From positions 434,001 to 498,000 of the forward strand of contig CAWIVH010000018.1 of NCBI GenBank assembly GCA_963839475.1: a stretch of DNA of 64,000 nucleotides, in the 5' to 3' direction. The stretch is from CAWIVH01 sp963839475 (GTDB taxonomy: Bacteria; Acidobacteriota; UBA6911). The position numbers were made by a program, and so were the translations under genes. The number at the start of each line of letters is the position of its first letter. The first letter of the stretch is position 1. This document shows, in pieces, positions 44,055 through 55,427 of this stretch. A model generated the notes under the pieces. That model saw only the letters and a program-made list of their open reading frames with translations, was not told the DNA's origin and did no database searches.

Positions 44055-44925
44055 TTATTCGGCGGCGAGAGAGCGCCTGACTTGGTCGACAACTTCAGCG
44101 GGGCTCCAGTCATTCCCCCGATACACACGAAGCAACCTGCCGTCGGGACCGACAAGAGCTGTCCTCAGAGTGTGGCTAATCCGGTTCCCGTCCGGGGTGA
44201 ATTCCAGTCCGAAAAACGCTGCCGACTTTGCGGACCTGATCCGGGGCGCCGGTCGCAAACTCCCAGCGGTCGAACGGCTTCTGTGCCGCGCGGAGTGTGT
44301 AAGATGAACCATATTTTTGCAGCACCTCGGGTGTGTCGAATTCCGGATCGAAACTGATGGAGAGAAGACGGCACCGCTCTTTCAGCACCGGATCTTTGAG
44401 GATCGCCGCGTGGATTTCGGCAAAATTGCGGCTCATCCGCGGGCAATAATCCGGCAGCGGACAACGAGTGTAGATAAAAGTGAGCAGGAGTGTCCGGCCC
44501 CGGTATTGCCGAATCGATATCGGGGCCCCGTTCTGGTTTATCAGATGGAAATCGGGAACTTCGGATCCAATGGCGGGCTCCAAACCGGCAGCGGGATTTC
44601 CGCTGCCGGAATTATCGGAGGACTCGGTGATAGAAATGCCTTCCAGCCAGGAGCGCTCACGGTCCACTACCAGGGTTGCGCGAATCGCCTGACCGGGCTT
44701 GAGGACCGTCAAGGCCCAGGAATCCCTCACCGTAAAAGGCATGGTCATCGCGGACATATAGCCCGGGATTTCCCCGTGCTCCAAAGTGACCTCGGCTTTC
44801 GCTCGATCGACTGAGATCACTTTTCCGTCGATTTCAAAACGCCGCGCCGTGACATCCCGAGCCGGATTGCATCCTGCAAGGGTCAGGGCGGTAATGAAAA
44901 TCCATGTGGGCCAGGCACGACTCAT
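44055..44925 (-). CDS. Copper-binding CusF-like domain fused to SCO1/SenC protein, frameshifted
   Basis: An exported lipoprotein-type copper chaperone for cytochrome oxidase assembly: signal with lipobox-like LTLAGC, a CusF-like domain (about 30-100, with the AMTMPF copper motif), then a SCO1 thioredoxin domain with copper ligands in TRCPLPDYCP and the GDPDFH-like segment PDFHLINQNG. The first frame leaves the family pattern at GAPDQVRKV and ends at 44176. The next frame supplies the expected remainder: AAFFGLEFTPDGNRISHTL (with the third copper ligand, His), ALVGPDGRLLRVYRG, and a stop at 44055. Removing one base of the TTT at 44227-44229 joins them into a normal 289-residue protein. It may be a sequencing error or a genuine mutation. 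Confidence 0.85.
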
Positions 44926-44966
44926 AAAACCGGGACTGCCGCATACTCTCGCGTCGGTCGACCTGC

Positions 44967-45965
44967 TCAATGTACGAAGGCCTTATAGGCCGCTTCCGTT
45001 TTAGCCTTGTCCATTTCGCCGTCGCTGAAGATGACACGGTATTTGAAAAGTGCCTTCTCCCCCTTTTTAATCAGCAGGTTGAAAGGTTTCGGATCGGCAA
45101 CCTTGTTGCCTTTCATGAAATCCAGTTGCCCGAGGGGATTCACGCTAAAACAGCCATACCCTCGAGCGTGCCAGTAGGTAGGTGAGTTGACGCCGGATGG
45201 GTGGCTGAGGATGGCAATCGCAACCTTCTTCCCGTCCTTTTCGCCCTGAAGCCTGACCCAGTTGGCCCGTTTCCCCCAGACTCCTTTTTCCAGCTCTTCC
45301 CCTTCGGAGTTCAGATATCGGCCGCCGGCTTTTTCAGTCAGCCACTGCGCCACGCGAATGCAGAACATCCCCTCCTTGGTGTCCGCGAACTGAACATCGT
45401 CCTGGGTGGCCTTCAGGGCAATCGTGAAGTCGATGGCATAGCTCTGGGGGTCGAGAATCATGAAAACCATCTCGCGTTCTTCTTCGAGAATTGGCTTGTC
45501 ATTCTTGTCGATCCAAAAGGAGGTGGTAGCCAACGTCCCCTTCCCGTCGCCTCCCTTCATCTGGCGCACCTTACTGTGACGGATGACCGGGAGCGGGTCT
45601 TTGCTGTTGCCCCAGAATTTATTCTGAGTCGATCCGGCGTCGTCTACCGTGAAAAACAACCCCTGGTGGTGGGGATGATCTTTATCCTCGCCCGGCACAT
45701 CCACAAAAGGGTATCCGCGGGTTACGGTAACCCCGGAAGGACTGACCAAAGGGAACAATACCGGTTTTGCCTGGATTATCTTGGGATCCAGCATCGGCTT
45801 GGAAGGGTCCGGCGTGTGGATATAGCTGGTAAACAGCTTGCCGCCGATTTTTACATCGATCTGATATTTCCCTTCGACAAACTCGACCTTCAACGGCGCA
45901 CTCCAGGCTAGGGCCCAGAGGGCCAGAGACGACAAAGTGACCAGGGCACATGCTCGCGTTTTCAT
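44967..45965 (-). CDS. DUF6807 family protein (PmoA-like annotation)
   Basis: A 332-residue exported protein (signal TRACALVTLSSLALWALAWS). It has the landmarks of the DUF6807 group sometimes labelled methane oxygenase PmoA: YIHTPDPSKPMLDP, PLVSPSGVTVTRGYPF, the strongly conserved DHPHHQGLFF with three histidines in a row, GKRANWVRLQG, and YWHARGYGCFSVNPLG. It is not a methane monooxygenase subunit in sequence; the beta-rich fold and clustered histidines suggest a metal- or sugar-binding role. The function is unknown. GGGAG precedes ATG 45965. Confidence 0.75.
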   Translation of the reverse strand: MKTRACALVTLSSLALWALAWSAPLKVEFVEGKYQIDVKIGGKLFTSYIHTPDPSKPMLDPKIIQAKPVLFPLVSPSGVTVTRGYPFVDVPGEDKDHPHHQGLFFTVDDAGSTQNKFWGNSKDPLPVIRHSKVRQMKGGDGKGTLATTSFWIDKNDKPILEEEREMVFMILDPQSYAIDFTIALKATQDDVQFADTKEGMFCIRVAQWLTEKAGGRYLNSEGEELEKGVWGKRANWVRLQGEKDGKKVAIAILSHPSGVNSPTYWHARGYGCFSVNPLGQLDFMKGNKVADPKPFNLLIKKGEKALFKYRVIFSDGEMDKAKTEAAYKAFVH

Positions 45966-46175
45966 TTCTATCTCCCGGGGACTGGATGCCACACAATAAA
46001 TGGTTATGGACTACTCAATATCGCAAAAGTCACGCCAGATTTCATCATAAATGGAGATCGGGGGCGCCGATTACCGCAAGTGGGAAGGCGCATCCCCTGG
46101 ATTTCACCCCGATTGCATCTGCCAGCCGTTTTCATGAATAATGAACCGAGATCCCTAAACAGAAAGGAAACCAAA

Positions 46176-47096
46176 GTGATTCTAGCTGCGGGCCTCACTC
46201 CGGCGGTTCAGCAGATCCTGGTGTTCGAGAATCTGCGGATGGGAAACGTAAACCGCGCAAAGGAGGCTCATCTTTGCGCGTCCGGCAAAGTCATCAATGT
46301 CGGCCTGGCACTGCATCACCTTGGCGGGCCGGCTCATATACTGGCATTGATTGGTGGCCTTGGCGGCGAATACATCAAACATGAACTCAAGGAGCGGAGC
46401 ATCCCCTGCACGTGGGTATGGTCGTCCAAACCTACGCGGATGTGTACGACGATCATCGATCGCAAAGGAGCTTCAACTACCGAATTGGTCGAAAACGCCA
46501 ATCCGGTTGAAGCCTCCGAACTGGATTGCTTCCTGCGCGATTTTGAAACCGTCGCGGAACAGGCTTGCGTCATCGTATTAAGCGGATCTTTTCCAGCCGG
46601 CACGCCGAAAAGCTTCTACAGGACCCTGATCGAACGTTCCCACTCACCGGTAATCCTGGATGCGTCCGGCCAGGAACTATTGGAAGCGCTCCCGGCGCAG
46701 CCGTACTGTATCAAGCCCAATCGCGAGGAACTGGCGCGCACTTTGGGTAGAGACCTGCAATCCGATCATGAACTGCGGTCCGCAATGCATGAGGTGTGTT
46801 CCCGGGGAGCCAGCTGGACTATCGTCAGCCATGGCGCTGAATCGTTGTGGGCTTGCGACGGCAGACAGATGTTGGTTTTCACTCCCGTGAGAGTACCGAC
46901 CGTCAATCCCATCGGAAGCGGCGATTGCCTTGCAGCCGGGATCGCATGGGCCCTCTCGCGGAAAATGGACATGCCGGAGGCCATCCGTTTTGGCATTGCC
47001 GCTGCAGCAGATAACGCCTCAATGCTTCTGCCGGCCCGGCTGGACCCGCAACATGTTCGATCCATGGCCGCCGCGGTCGATTGCAGAACGGGCTGA
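46176..47096 (+). CDS. PfkB family hexose kinase (1-phosphofructokinase/tagatose-6-phosphate kinase type)
   Basis: A 306-residue ribokinase-fold sugar kinase. Family features: AAGLTPAVQQILVF at the start, SGKVINVGLALHHLG, GGLGGEYIKHEL, VLSGSFPAGTP, CIKPNREELARTLG, and the catalytic GSGDCLAAGIAWAL with the general-base Asp in the anion hole. The NxxLxxLG-like start and length fit FruK/LacC-type kinases acting on phosphorylated hexoses. It starts at GTG 46176 with AAAGGA 7 bases upstream; the in-frame ATG at 46080 has no comparable site. Confidence 0.82.
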   Translation: MILAAGLTPAVQQILVFENLRMGNVNRAKEAHLCASGKVINVGLALHHLGGPAHILALIGGLGGEYIKHELKERSIPCTWVWSSKPTRMCTTIIDRKGASTTELVENANPVEASELDCFLRDFETVAEQACVIVLSGSFPAGTPKSFYRTLIERSHSPVILDASGQELLEALPAQPYCIKPNREELARTLGRDLQSDHELRSAMHEVCSRGASWTIVSHGAESLWACDGRQMLVFTPVRVPTVNPIGSGDCLAAGIAWALSRKMDMPEAIRFGIAAAADNASMLLPARLDPQHVRSMAAAVDCRTG

Positions 47097-47447
47097 TTCC
47101 AACAGCCCTGCTCTCAGTGCGATATGGATTTTTACAGCTGAATCCGCGATCTGAACTGCACCCGATTCAAATTCGGGTTCATGCTTTGCTCATTGCATTA
47201 TTCTTCTTCGGTGCCAAATTTTAATAACCACAAAGATCACCAAGACCACAAAATATTGATTTTATTAATTGCCGTCTTGGTGTTCTTCGTGGTTAAAAAA
47301 CGGTGCAACTGTACTATCCGAACCACGTAGACGTGGCATGCACTTGCAGATTAAAAGCGAATCGCGGCAAAACCACTTCTTGATTCCGGCCATCCGGTTG
47401 TTCCAGCATAATGATCAACCGGAGAGAATTTACAGGAGGCGCGCCCC
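47097..47447. other. Intergenic region with hairpins
   Basis: These 351 bases contain no gene. They hold a 6-bp hairpin at 47160-47178 (ACCCGA/TCGGGT), a long inverted repeat at 47225-47295, and the presumed promoter of the alpha-2-macroglobulin gene. A near sigma-54 site at 47334-47348 has wrong spacing. Confidence 0.6.
47225..47295. repeat. Long imperfect inverted repeat (22-bp arms, 27-bp AT-rich loop)
   Basis: The arm at 47225-47246 and its partner at 47274-47295 are reverse complements at 20 of 22 positions. The loop is AT-rich. The arms carry the ACCACAAAGA...ACCAAGAC type of sequence that I recall as common in environmental bacterial genomes between genes. It could be a REP/MITE-like element or a strong transcription terminator after the PfkB kinase gene (no clean T-run). 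Confidence 0.75.
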
Positions 47448-50400
47448 ATGAAATGCCGCAAGTTCCTACTCGTTTTCGCCGTCTTCTGCCTGCTGGCACC
47501 AGCCGCAGCCCAGACACCGCAGGCACCATCTCAGGCCCAACAGTTGCCTCGAATAGAATTTTTCAGTCCCCAGGGAACCGTTAAAAATATCCGGCAGGTA
47601 AACGCCCGGTTTTCGGAAGCCATGGTGGCCTTCGGCGATCCCCGGGTGGCGGTCGAGCCATTTGTCATCACCTGCCCAGCCAAGGGGGCTTCGCGCTGGC
47701 TCGACTCGCGGAACTGGATTTTCGATTTTGAAGCCGATCTGCCTGCGGGTGTCCGTTGCGAATTCAGGGTCCGGGACGGACTGAGAACGCTTGGCGGGAA
47801 AGAAATCGGGGGGAGGAATGTTTTCGGCTTTTTGACAGGCGGCCCGGTGATTGTCAATTCGGCTCCCCACGAAGGATCGGAACAGGTGGATGAGGAACAG
47901 GCTTTCCGGCTCGATTTGAATGGCGCAGCCACCGAAGAATCCGTCTTGCGCAGTGCGTATTTCGCCGTTGAAGGTCTGGGGGAGCGGATCGGCATCAAGA
48001 TCCTGGCCGGAAAAGAAAGAGAGGATATTCTCAAGGCCAATTACGGCTACGCCAAAGAAAAATTGAAGGAGGTTTTGGAAAAAAGGCTACAGTTCCCGGT
48101 AATCCAGGCTAAGCAGCGCTTCCCGGCAGGATCGAAAGTAAGCCTTGTCTGGGGTAAAGGGGTTGCCTCCCAGAGCGGAGTCCCCACCGAGCAGGACCAG
48201 GTCCTCCCCTTCAAAGTGAGACCGGTCTTTACAGCCTCCTTCCATTGCACCCGAGTCAATGCAGAATCGGAATGCGTGCCGATCTCATCTTTCCGGATCT
48301 CCTTTTCGGCATCCATTCTCGCAAGCCAGGCGCAAAAAATAGTCCTGCGGGGCCCGGGAAACAAACAATGGAAACCTTCATCGGCAGAGGACGACAGCGA
48401 GGACGATAAATACGTTTATGGGGTTGATTTCAAGGGTCCGTTTCCTGAAAAGTCCAGCTTCACCGTTGAACTACCCAAGGATGTGAGGGACGACGCCGGA
48501 CGCAGGCTCGCCAATGCCGACAGGTTTCCCATGACGGTCAAGACGGATGAATATCCGCCGCTCGTCAAATTTTCGGCGGAATTCGGCATCCTGGAACTCA
48601 AGGGCGATCCCGTGCTTCCTGTAACACTGCGTAATATCGAACCTGCCCTTTCCGCGCGAATGTTCGAAGTCCAAGGGGGCGAAGGGGGCATGGATCCGCC
48701 AAAGCCATTGCCGGAGGACCGGGGTGGTGCCGGCAACATGTCCGGCCAAATCGTGAAGATCCCCATGGACAAAGCTGGGCAGTGGTATTCGTGGATCGAA
48801 AAAGTGAGAAACCGCGATTACGAGGGCCGCAGCACATCGATATTCGGTTCTGTCACCCTTCCCCAAACCCGGAATATATCGATACCCAAGCTGCATGGTC
48901 CAAAGGCGTTTGAAGTGGTGGGGATTCCACTGAAAGAGCCCGGCTTTTATGTGGTGGAGATAGAGAGCGCTCTCCTCGGAGCGTCGCTCCTGGGCGTGCA
49001 GATGCCGATGTTTATCTCAACGACCGCTCTGGTTACGAATCTGTCGGCACACTTCAAGTGGGGCAACGACGCCTCCCTGGTTTGGGTCACCACACTCGAC
49101 GACGCCAAACCCGTGCCGGAAGCCCTGGTTCAAGTTCGCGACTGCGAAAGCAAGCTTCTTTGGGAAGGCAAAACCGATGCCAGAGGGATAGCTCGACCGT
49201 TGAACCTGCCCCCTGCCAATCGCAATGGGGGCTGTCCCAGCGGCACGGTGGAAGGAATCATGGTCACCGCGCAGCTCGGCGGCGATATGACCCTGGTTTC
49301 CAGCACATGGGAAGAGGGGATCGAACCCTGGCGTTTCCGCCTCCCGACAGAGTGGGAACCATCCAATTCCGTCGTTCACACGGTCATGGACCGGACTTTG
49401 TTGCGAGCCGGCGAAACCGTCCACATGAAACATATCGCCCGCAAACATGGGACCAACGGCTTCTCCCTGCCGAACCCCGCAGAATATGGCCGGACGCTGG
49501 TCATCCGGCACATCGGCACGGATCAATCTTATGAGCAGCCCCTGAAATGGGGCGCCGGAGGCATCGCGGAATCCACGTGGGCGATTCCCAAAGACGCTCG
49601 CCTGGGGCAGTACGAGGTCAGTTTCAAATCCGCTGAAAAAAACGACCGGGGGTTCGCTTCCTCAGGTTTCTTCCGGGTTGGTGAATTCCGCGTCCCGTTA
49701 ATGAAAGGCTTGATTCGCCCGCCCTCGGAATCACTGGTGGCTCCCACATCGGTGCCACTGGACTTGAGCGTCAGCTACCTCGGGGGCGGCGGAGCCGGGA
49801 CCTTGCCGGTGCGCTTCCGCTATGACATCCGGCCCAAATACACGACCTCTTTGCCCGATTATGAGGATTTTTTCTTTTCGGATGGATGGGTGCGCGAGGG
49901 GATTACCCGAAGGGGTCAGAATGAGGAGGGGGAGGACGAAATCCCTCAGCCGCAAATCACACGGACCGACTTGACCCTTGATAAAAGCGGGTCTGTCCGG
50001 ACCAGCATTGCAAGGCTGCCGAAGCTGGACCGTCCCTTTGAAATTCAGGCGGAACTCGAGTTCAGGGATCCGAATGGAGAAGTCCAAACCGTTTCTTCAC
50101 GAATCCCGTTATGGCCGGCAAAGCTGCAGGTCGGGCTCCGCATGGAATCCTGGGGATCATCGCGGGACAGCATCAAATTTCAGGCGGTGGTTGTGGACCT
50201 CAACGGCAAACCGGTAGCCGATGCACCGGTCCGCGTGGACCTTTTCCATAAGAAGTACTATTCCCACAGAAAACGCCTGGTGGGAGGTTTTTACGCCTAT
50301 GAGCAAAGCACCGAGATCAAGAAAATAAAAACCCAGTGCGAAGGAAAAACCGACAAAAAGGGATTGCTGGCTTGCGAAGGAGTTCCTCCGATATCCGGCA

Positions 50401-53202
50401 ACGTAATCCTGCAGGCAGTTACGCGTGACGATGCCGGCCGGGAAACCGCCGCCCGCCGCGAAGCCTGGATTGCGGGCACGAATGAATGGAATTTCAAAAC
50501 CCATGATGATGACCGAATCGATCTGATCCCGGAACGCAAGCGGTATGAGCCGGGTGAAAAAGCCCGCCTCCAGGTCCGAATGCCCTTTCGTCAGGCAACG
50601 GCCCTTGTGACTGTCGACAGGGAGGGAGTCGGCGATGCCTATCTAGTCGAATTGTCGGGAAAAGAGCCGGTCATCGAGGTGCCGATCCGGGGCATTCATG
50701 CCCCTAATATTTTTATTTCGGCACTGGTCGTGCGAGGACGTGTGAGCGACGCGCAGCCAACCGCGATGGTTGACCTCGGCCGGCCGGCGTATAAGCTGGG
50801 AATCGCCGAAGTGAACGTAGGGTGGAAAGCCCACGAATTGAAGGTAAAAGTCGCGACCGATAAGCAAGTCTACAAGGTGCGGGAAAAGGCCAAAACCACT
50901 GATTCAGGTCACGACTCCCGACGGCAAAGCGGCAGCGAAGGGAACCGAAATCGCAATTGCGGCGGTGGACGAGGGTCTGCTCGAGCTGATGCCGAACCAG
51001 AGTTGGCAATTGCTGGAAGCGATGATGGAAAGGAGGAGCTACGGGGTGCAGACATCGACCGCACAAATGCATGTCGTTGGCAAGAGGCACTACGGGCTCA
51101 AAGCATTTCCGGCTGGGGGCGGAGGCGGACGTCAGACAACTCGTGAGCTTTTCGATACCCTGCTTTTGTGGAAGGGACGTGTCGCGCTCGATGCCAAGGG
51201 CATGGCCACCCTTGAAATACCTTTGAACGACTCGTTGACCAGCTTTCGCATTGTTGCCGTGGCCAATTCGGGTGTGGAGCGGTTCGGCACCGGCTCCGCT
51301 TCGATCCGGTCGACTCAAGACCTGATCCTTTTCTCCGGCGTTCCACCCGTCATCCGGCAAGGAGACCGGTTTCGGCCGGAGTTCACCCTGCGCAATGCCA
51401 CCGACCGGCCGATGGAAGTCAAAGTCACGGCCCGGATCAAGGAGATCAGCGAACCACTGCAACCGGCCTCAGTTTCGATTCCGGCCGGCGAATCGAAAGT
51501 AATTGGATGGGACGTCACAGCACCTGTCGGCGCAGAGACGCTTCATTATGAGCTGGAGGCGGTTTCCGGGGTATCGATGCGGGACCGGTTAAGCGTCTCG
51601 CAAAAATCGGTGCCGGCAGTACCGGTGCGGGCCTTCCAGGCCACCCTGGCACAGGTGGACAAAGAGCTCAAAATGGATGTAGAGCGACCCGCAGACGCCC
51701 TCCCGGCCAGGGGCGGAATCCAAGTGGCGTTTCGCTCCACCCTGGTGGATGGACTCACAGGCGTCACCGACTATATGAAGCTTTACCCCTATACCTGCCT
51801 GGAGCAGGAAGTGTCCAAAGCGGTCGCGCTCCGCGATGCCGCCATGTGGACAAAGTTGATGGACCGCCTGCCGAATTACCTCGATTCCGATGGCCTGGCG
51901 AAATACTGGCCGCTCCTGAATCTCGGAAGCGACGTCCTGACTTCTTATGTCCTGGCGATCGCGCACGAAGCCGGGTGGCAGATCCCTGAGCAGCCCAAAA
52001 GCAAGATGCTCCAGGGCCTTCGCGGTTTTATCGAGGGGCGGATCATCCGTCATTCCTCGCTGCCTACGGCCGATCTGGCGATTCGGAAGCTCGCAGCCGC
52101 GGATGCAGTCACCCGATACGGCCCCGCAACCGGCGCACCCCCGGGCGGGAACCCAGCTGCGGCCGGCAACAAAAACGATGCAAGCTTGATCGCTTCGATC
52201 GCCGTCGAACCCAATCTCTGGCCCACCTCCGCCGTTATGGACTGGATGAACATCCTCCGGCGCGTCCCAACCATCCGCGGCCGCGATCAGCGACTGGCTG
52301 AAGCCGAGCAGATCCTGCGCAGCCGGTTGAACCTCCAGGGAACCACCATGGGGTTCTCCACGGAGAAAAGTGATTTCCTGTGGTGGCTCATGACTTCGGT
52401 CGACACGAATTCGGTCCGTCTGATCCTGGCCGAGGCTGATTCACCCGCCTGGAAGGAAGATGTGCCACGAATGGCTCGCGCGGCCCTCGGCCGTCAGCGC
52501 CGAGGCCATTGGGATACCACCGTGGCCAACGCCTGGGGTATGCTCGCGATGGAAAAGTTTTCCAGGATTTTCGAGAGCGTGCCGGTAACCGGAACAAGCA
52601 CAGCCGCCGTTTCCGGGAAGACCCAGATCCTCGAATGGTCCGCTTCACCGAAGGGCAAGACTCTTTCCTTTGATTGGCCGGCTCAAAGGGCATCCTTGAC
52701 GATCGGGGTCGCTGGAACCGGCAAACCCTGGGCCACAATCCAGAGCATGGCGGCTATTCCACTGAAACAGCCGCTGTCGAGCGGATTCAAGATCCGAAAA
52801 ACCTACACTCCAGTGGAGCAGAAAGCAGCCGGAACCTGGAGCAAAGGCGATATCGTCCGGGTCCGACTCGAGCTTGAATCCCAGGCTGACATGACCTGGG
52901 TTGTGGTCAACGATCCAATTCCGTCAGGCGCCGCCATATTCGGGACCGGGCTGGGAAGAGATTCGCAACTTTCCACATCGGGTGAGCAGCGCAGGGGTTG
53001 GGTCTGGCCGGCATTCGAGGAAAGGTCTTTTGAGGCCTTCAGGTCTTACTTTGATTTCGTTCCAAAAGGCAGCTGGATGATCGAGTACACCATGAGACTC
53101 AACAGTGCCGGATCGTTCCTCCTGCCGACTACGCGTGTCGAAGCCATGTACTCGCCGGAAATGTTCGGTGAAATTCCCAACGAAATGGTGCGCGTTCAAT
53201 GA
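47448..53202 (+). CDS. Bacterial alpha-2-macroglobulin (thioester type), frameshifted
   Basis: An exported, probably periplasmic, protease trap that captures attacking peptidases (E. coli YfhM type). A signal peptide (RKFLLVFAVFCLLAPAAA) is followed by the long chain of macroglobulin domains; the bait/MG region includes LRAGETVHMKHIARK, the tail RYEPGEKARLQVRMPF, and VDEGLLEL of the complement-like module. The thioester motif CLEQ is at 51796-51807 in YPYTCLEQEV, followed by the helical TED and receptor-like domain. The frame is lost at an AAAA run (50892-50895): the upstream frame ends at 51146, while IQVTTPDGKAAAKGTE continues in the other. Removing one A gives 1917 residues. AGGAGG lies 8 bases before ATG 47448. 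PBP1C follows with an ATGA overlap. Confidence 0.88.
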
Positions 53203-55403
53203 CCTCGATCGGCGCTGAAAACATGAACGGTGAAAGGGCCCGGCGGAAGCGGCGGACATGGAAAATGGCCGGCTTCGCCCTGGGATCCGTGTTGGCTGCA
53301 GCGCTGGCGATGTTTGCCTGGTGGAAGCTCCCTGCGGTTTTCCTGCCTTCTTTCCAGCAGGTGAAAGCGGCGCACACCTGCTCCGAAGCAGTCCTCTGGG
53401 ACCGGAACGGCGAGGTCATCCATGAGCTGCGGATCGATAAAAGCGGACGACGCATGCAATGGGTGGACCTGGCCGCGGTTTCACCCGCGCTCCAGGCCGC
53501 GATCCTCCGCGCGGAAGATCAGAGATTTTACCGGCATCATGGAGTGGACTGGGCATCGGCGGCAGGCGCGATGCGCGGGATCTTCGGTCGAGGAAATCCT
53601 CGCGGGGCATCCACCATCAGCATGCAGTTGGCCGCGCGGCTGAACGAAGAGCTTCAGCCTCAAGCCATTCGGCGCTCTTTCCGGCAAAAGCTGGTGCAGG
53701 TCGAAGCCGCCCGCTTACTGGAAAAGCGCTGGACCAAATCCGAGATCCTCGAAGCGTATCTCAACCTTGTGACCTTTCGCGGTGAATTGCAGGGAATCGG
53801 GGCCGCATCGCTCGGGCTCTTCGGCCGGAAGCCGCATGGTCTCGGGGAAATCGAATCAGTCATCCTCGCGGCGCTGGTACGCGCGCCCAATGCTTCTGTC
53901 GAACAGGTGGAGGTGAGGGCACAGGATCTGGCCAGCGCGATGAATCTGGAACTGGATCGGGCCGAGATCAGCACCAGGGTTCGTGAAACCCTCGCACGCC
54001 CTTACTATGTCCCCCCGCAGGCTTCCCTGGCTCCCCATGTCGCCAGGCAGCTACTGCAGAAAAATGAGACTTCAATATCATGCACCCTTGACGGCAGGCT
54101 TCAACGTTTTGCAGCGGAAACCCTGCGCCGCCAACTGGAAACAATCCGGGCTCAGAATGTCCATGATGGCGCCATTCTAGCCGTCGACAACAAATCGGGG
54201 GATGTGCTGGCGTACGTCGGCAACGACGGGGATCGATCAAGCGCCCGCTTTGTGGACGGGATTCAGGCGGCGCGGCAAGCAGGGTCGACTCTGAAACCGT
54301 TGATTTATGGCCTGGCTTTCGAGAAGCGGCTGATCACGACCGTGTCGCTGTTGGAGGACAGCCCGCTGGACGTTCCGGTTGCCGGCGGCGTCTATCAGCC
54401 CAAAAACTACGATGATCAGTTTCATGGGGCCGTTACCGCGCGAGTGGCCTTGGCCTCGTCATTGAACGTGCCTGCAGTGAGAACCCTTAACCTGACAGGG
54501 GTGGAAGCTGCTGTGGACCTGCTTGCCGCCATGGGTTTCCGAAACCTCAGGCGTGCCGAATACTATGGACCGTCGCTGGCGCTCGGAGCAGCTGATGTTA
54601 CTCTCTGGGACCTCGTGAACGCATACCGCACCGTGGCCAATGGCGGGATATTCAGCCCCCTGAGGCTGGAGCCATCCCGAAGCCAAGGTATGAGCCGGCG
54701 CGTTCTGAGTGCAGGGGCAGCGTTCCTGATCGGAGATGTTCTTTCCGACCGCGAAAGCCGGAGCGTAACCTTCAACCTCGAAAATCCTTTATCCACCCGG
54801 TTCTGGACGGGGGTCAAAACCGGAACGAGCAAAGACATGCGGGATAATTGGTGCATCGGCTTTTCGGCCCGTTACACAGTCGGGGTGTGGGTTGGGAATT
54901 TTTCGGGCCAGCCGATGTGGGATGTCAGCGGAATCACCGGCGCCGCGCCGGTATGGGTGGAAATCATGAACTGGCTCCATCGCTCGGAGCCGGGCTCTCC
55001 CCCAGCGCCTCCTCCTGGCGTCGTCGCCGCCGATGTTTTTATGGAAAACGCCGGGACCTTCCGGCGAGAATGGTTTCTCAAGGGAACCGAGGTATCCGTT
55101 GTCCAGAAAGCAGAAAGCGACGCAGGCTATCGTATCGTTTATCCCGCGTCCGGAACCGTGATCGCATTGGACCCCGACATTCCGGAAGAAAACCAAAAGC
55201 TCTTTTTTGAAGCGCAGCCAGCCGTCGCTTCGCTCCGCTGGGTGCTGGACGGCAATTCCCTGGGATCTGCAGCGTCGGTCATGCTCTGGACTCCGGCCAG
55301 AGGCAAGCATTCCCTGGTCCTTGAAGATTCCCGGGGACGAGTCGTTGACAGCGTGGAGTTTGAAGTGCGCGGAAACCTTGGCAATCGCGCATCGAGCCAT
55401 TGA
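53199..55403 (+). CDS. pbpC: Penicillin-binding protein 1C
   Basis: A 734-residue bifunctional peptidoglycan synthase anchored by one N-terminal helix (GFALGSVLAAALAMFAWW). The glycosyltransferase domain has AEDQRFYRHHG (catalytic Glu), RGASTISMQLA and the EAYLNLVTFRGELQG motif. The transpeptidase domain has S363-T-L-K366 in AGSTLKPL, the SxN motif in ASSLNVPAV and KTG in GVKTGTSKD. A C-terminal domain (about 620-734) of beta strands is typical of PBP1C. Its start overlaps the A2M stop as ATGA, as in the E. coli yfhM-pbpC pair, in which the two proteins are thought to guard and repair the cell wall. Confidence 0.93.
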   Translation: MTSIGAENMNGERARRKRRTWKMAGFALGSVLAAALAMFAWWKLPAVFLPSFQQVKAAHTCSEAVLWDRNGEVIHELRIDKSGRRMQWVDLAAVSPALQAAILRAEDQRFYRHHGVDWASAAGAMRGIFGRGNPRGASTISMQLAARLNEELQPQAIRRSFRQKLVQVEAARLLEKRWTKSEILEAYLNLVTFRGELQGIGAASLGLFGRKPHGLGEIESVILAALVRAPNASVEQVEVRAQDLASAMNLELDRAEISTRVRETLARPYYVPPQASLAPHVARQLLQKNETSISCTLDGRLQRFAAETLRRQLETIRAQNVHDGAILAVDNKSGDVLAYVGNDGDRSSARFVDGIQAARQAGSTLKPLIYGLAFEKRLITTVSLLEDSPLDVPVAGGVYQPKNYDDQFHGAVTARVALASSLNVPAVRTLNLTGVEAAVDLLAAMGFRNLRRAEYYGPSLALGAADVTLWDLVNAYRTVANGGIFSPLRLEPSRSQGMSRRVLSAGAAFLIGDVLSDRESRSVTFNLENPLSTRFWTGVKTGTSKDMRDNWCIGFSARYTVGVWVGNFSGQPMWDVSGITGAAPVWVEIMNWLHRSEPGSPPAPPPGVVAADVFMENAGTFRREWFLKGTEVSVVQKAESDAGYRIVYPASGTVIALDPDIPEENQKLFFEAQPAVASLRWVLDGNSLGSAASVMLWTPARGKHSLVLEDSRGRVVDSVEFEVRGNLGNRASSH

Positions 55404-55427
55404 ACTGCGTAGAAAGGTGGATCTAAG

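Noticed and set aside
47334..47348. TGGCAT-N4-TTGCA, sigma-54-like, upstream of the A2M gene
   Set aside because: Spacing is one base short of the required GG-GC distance.
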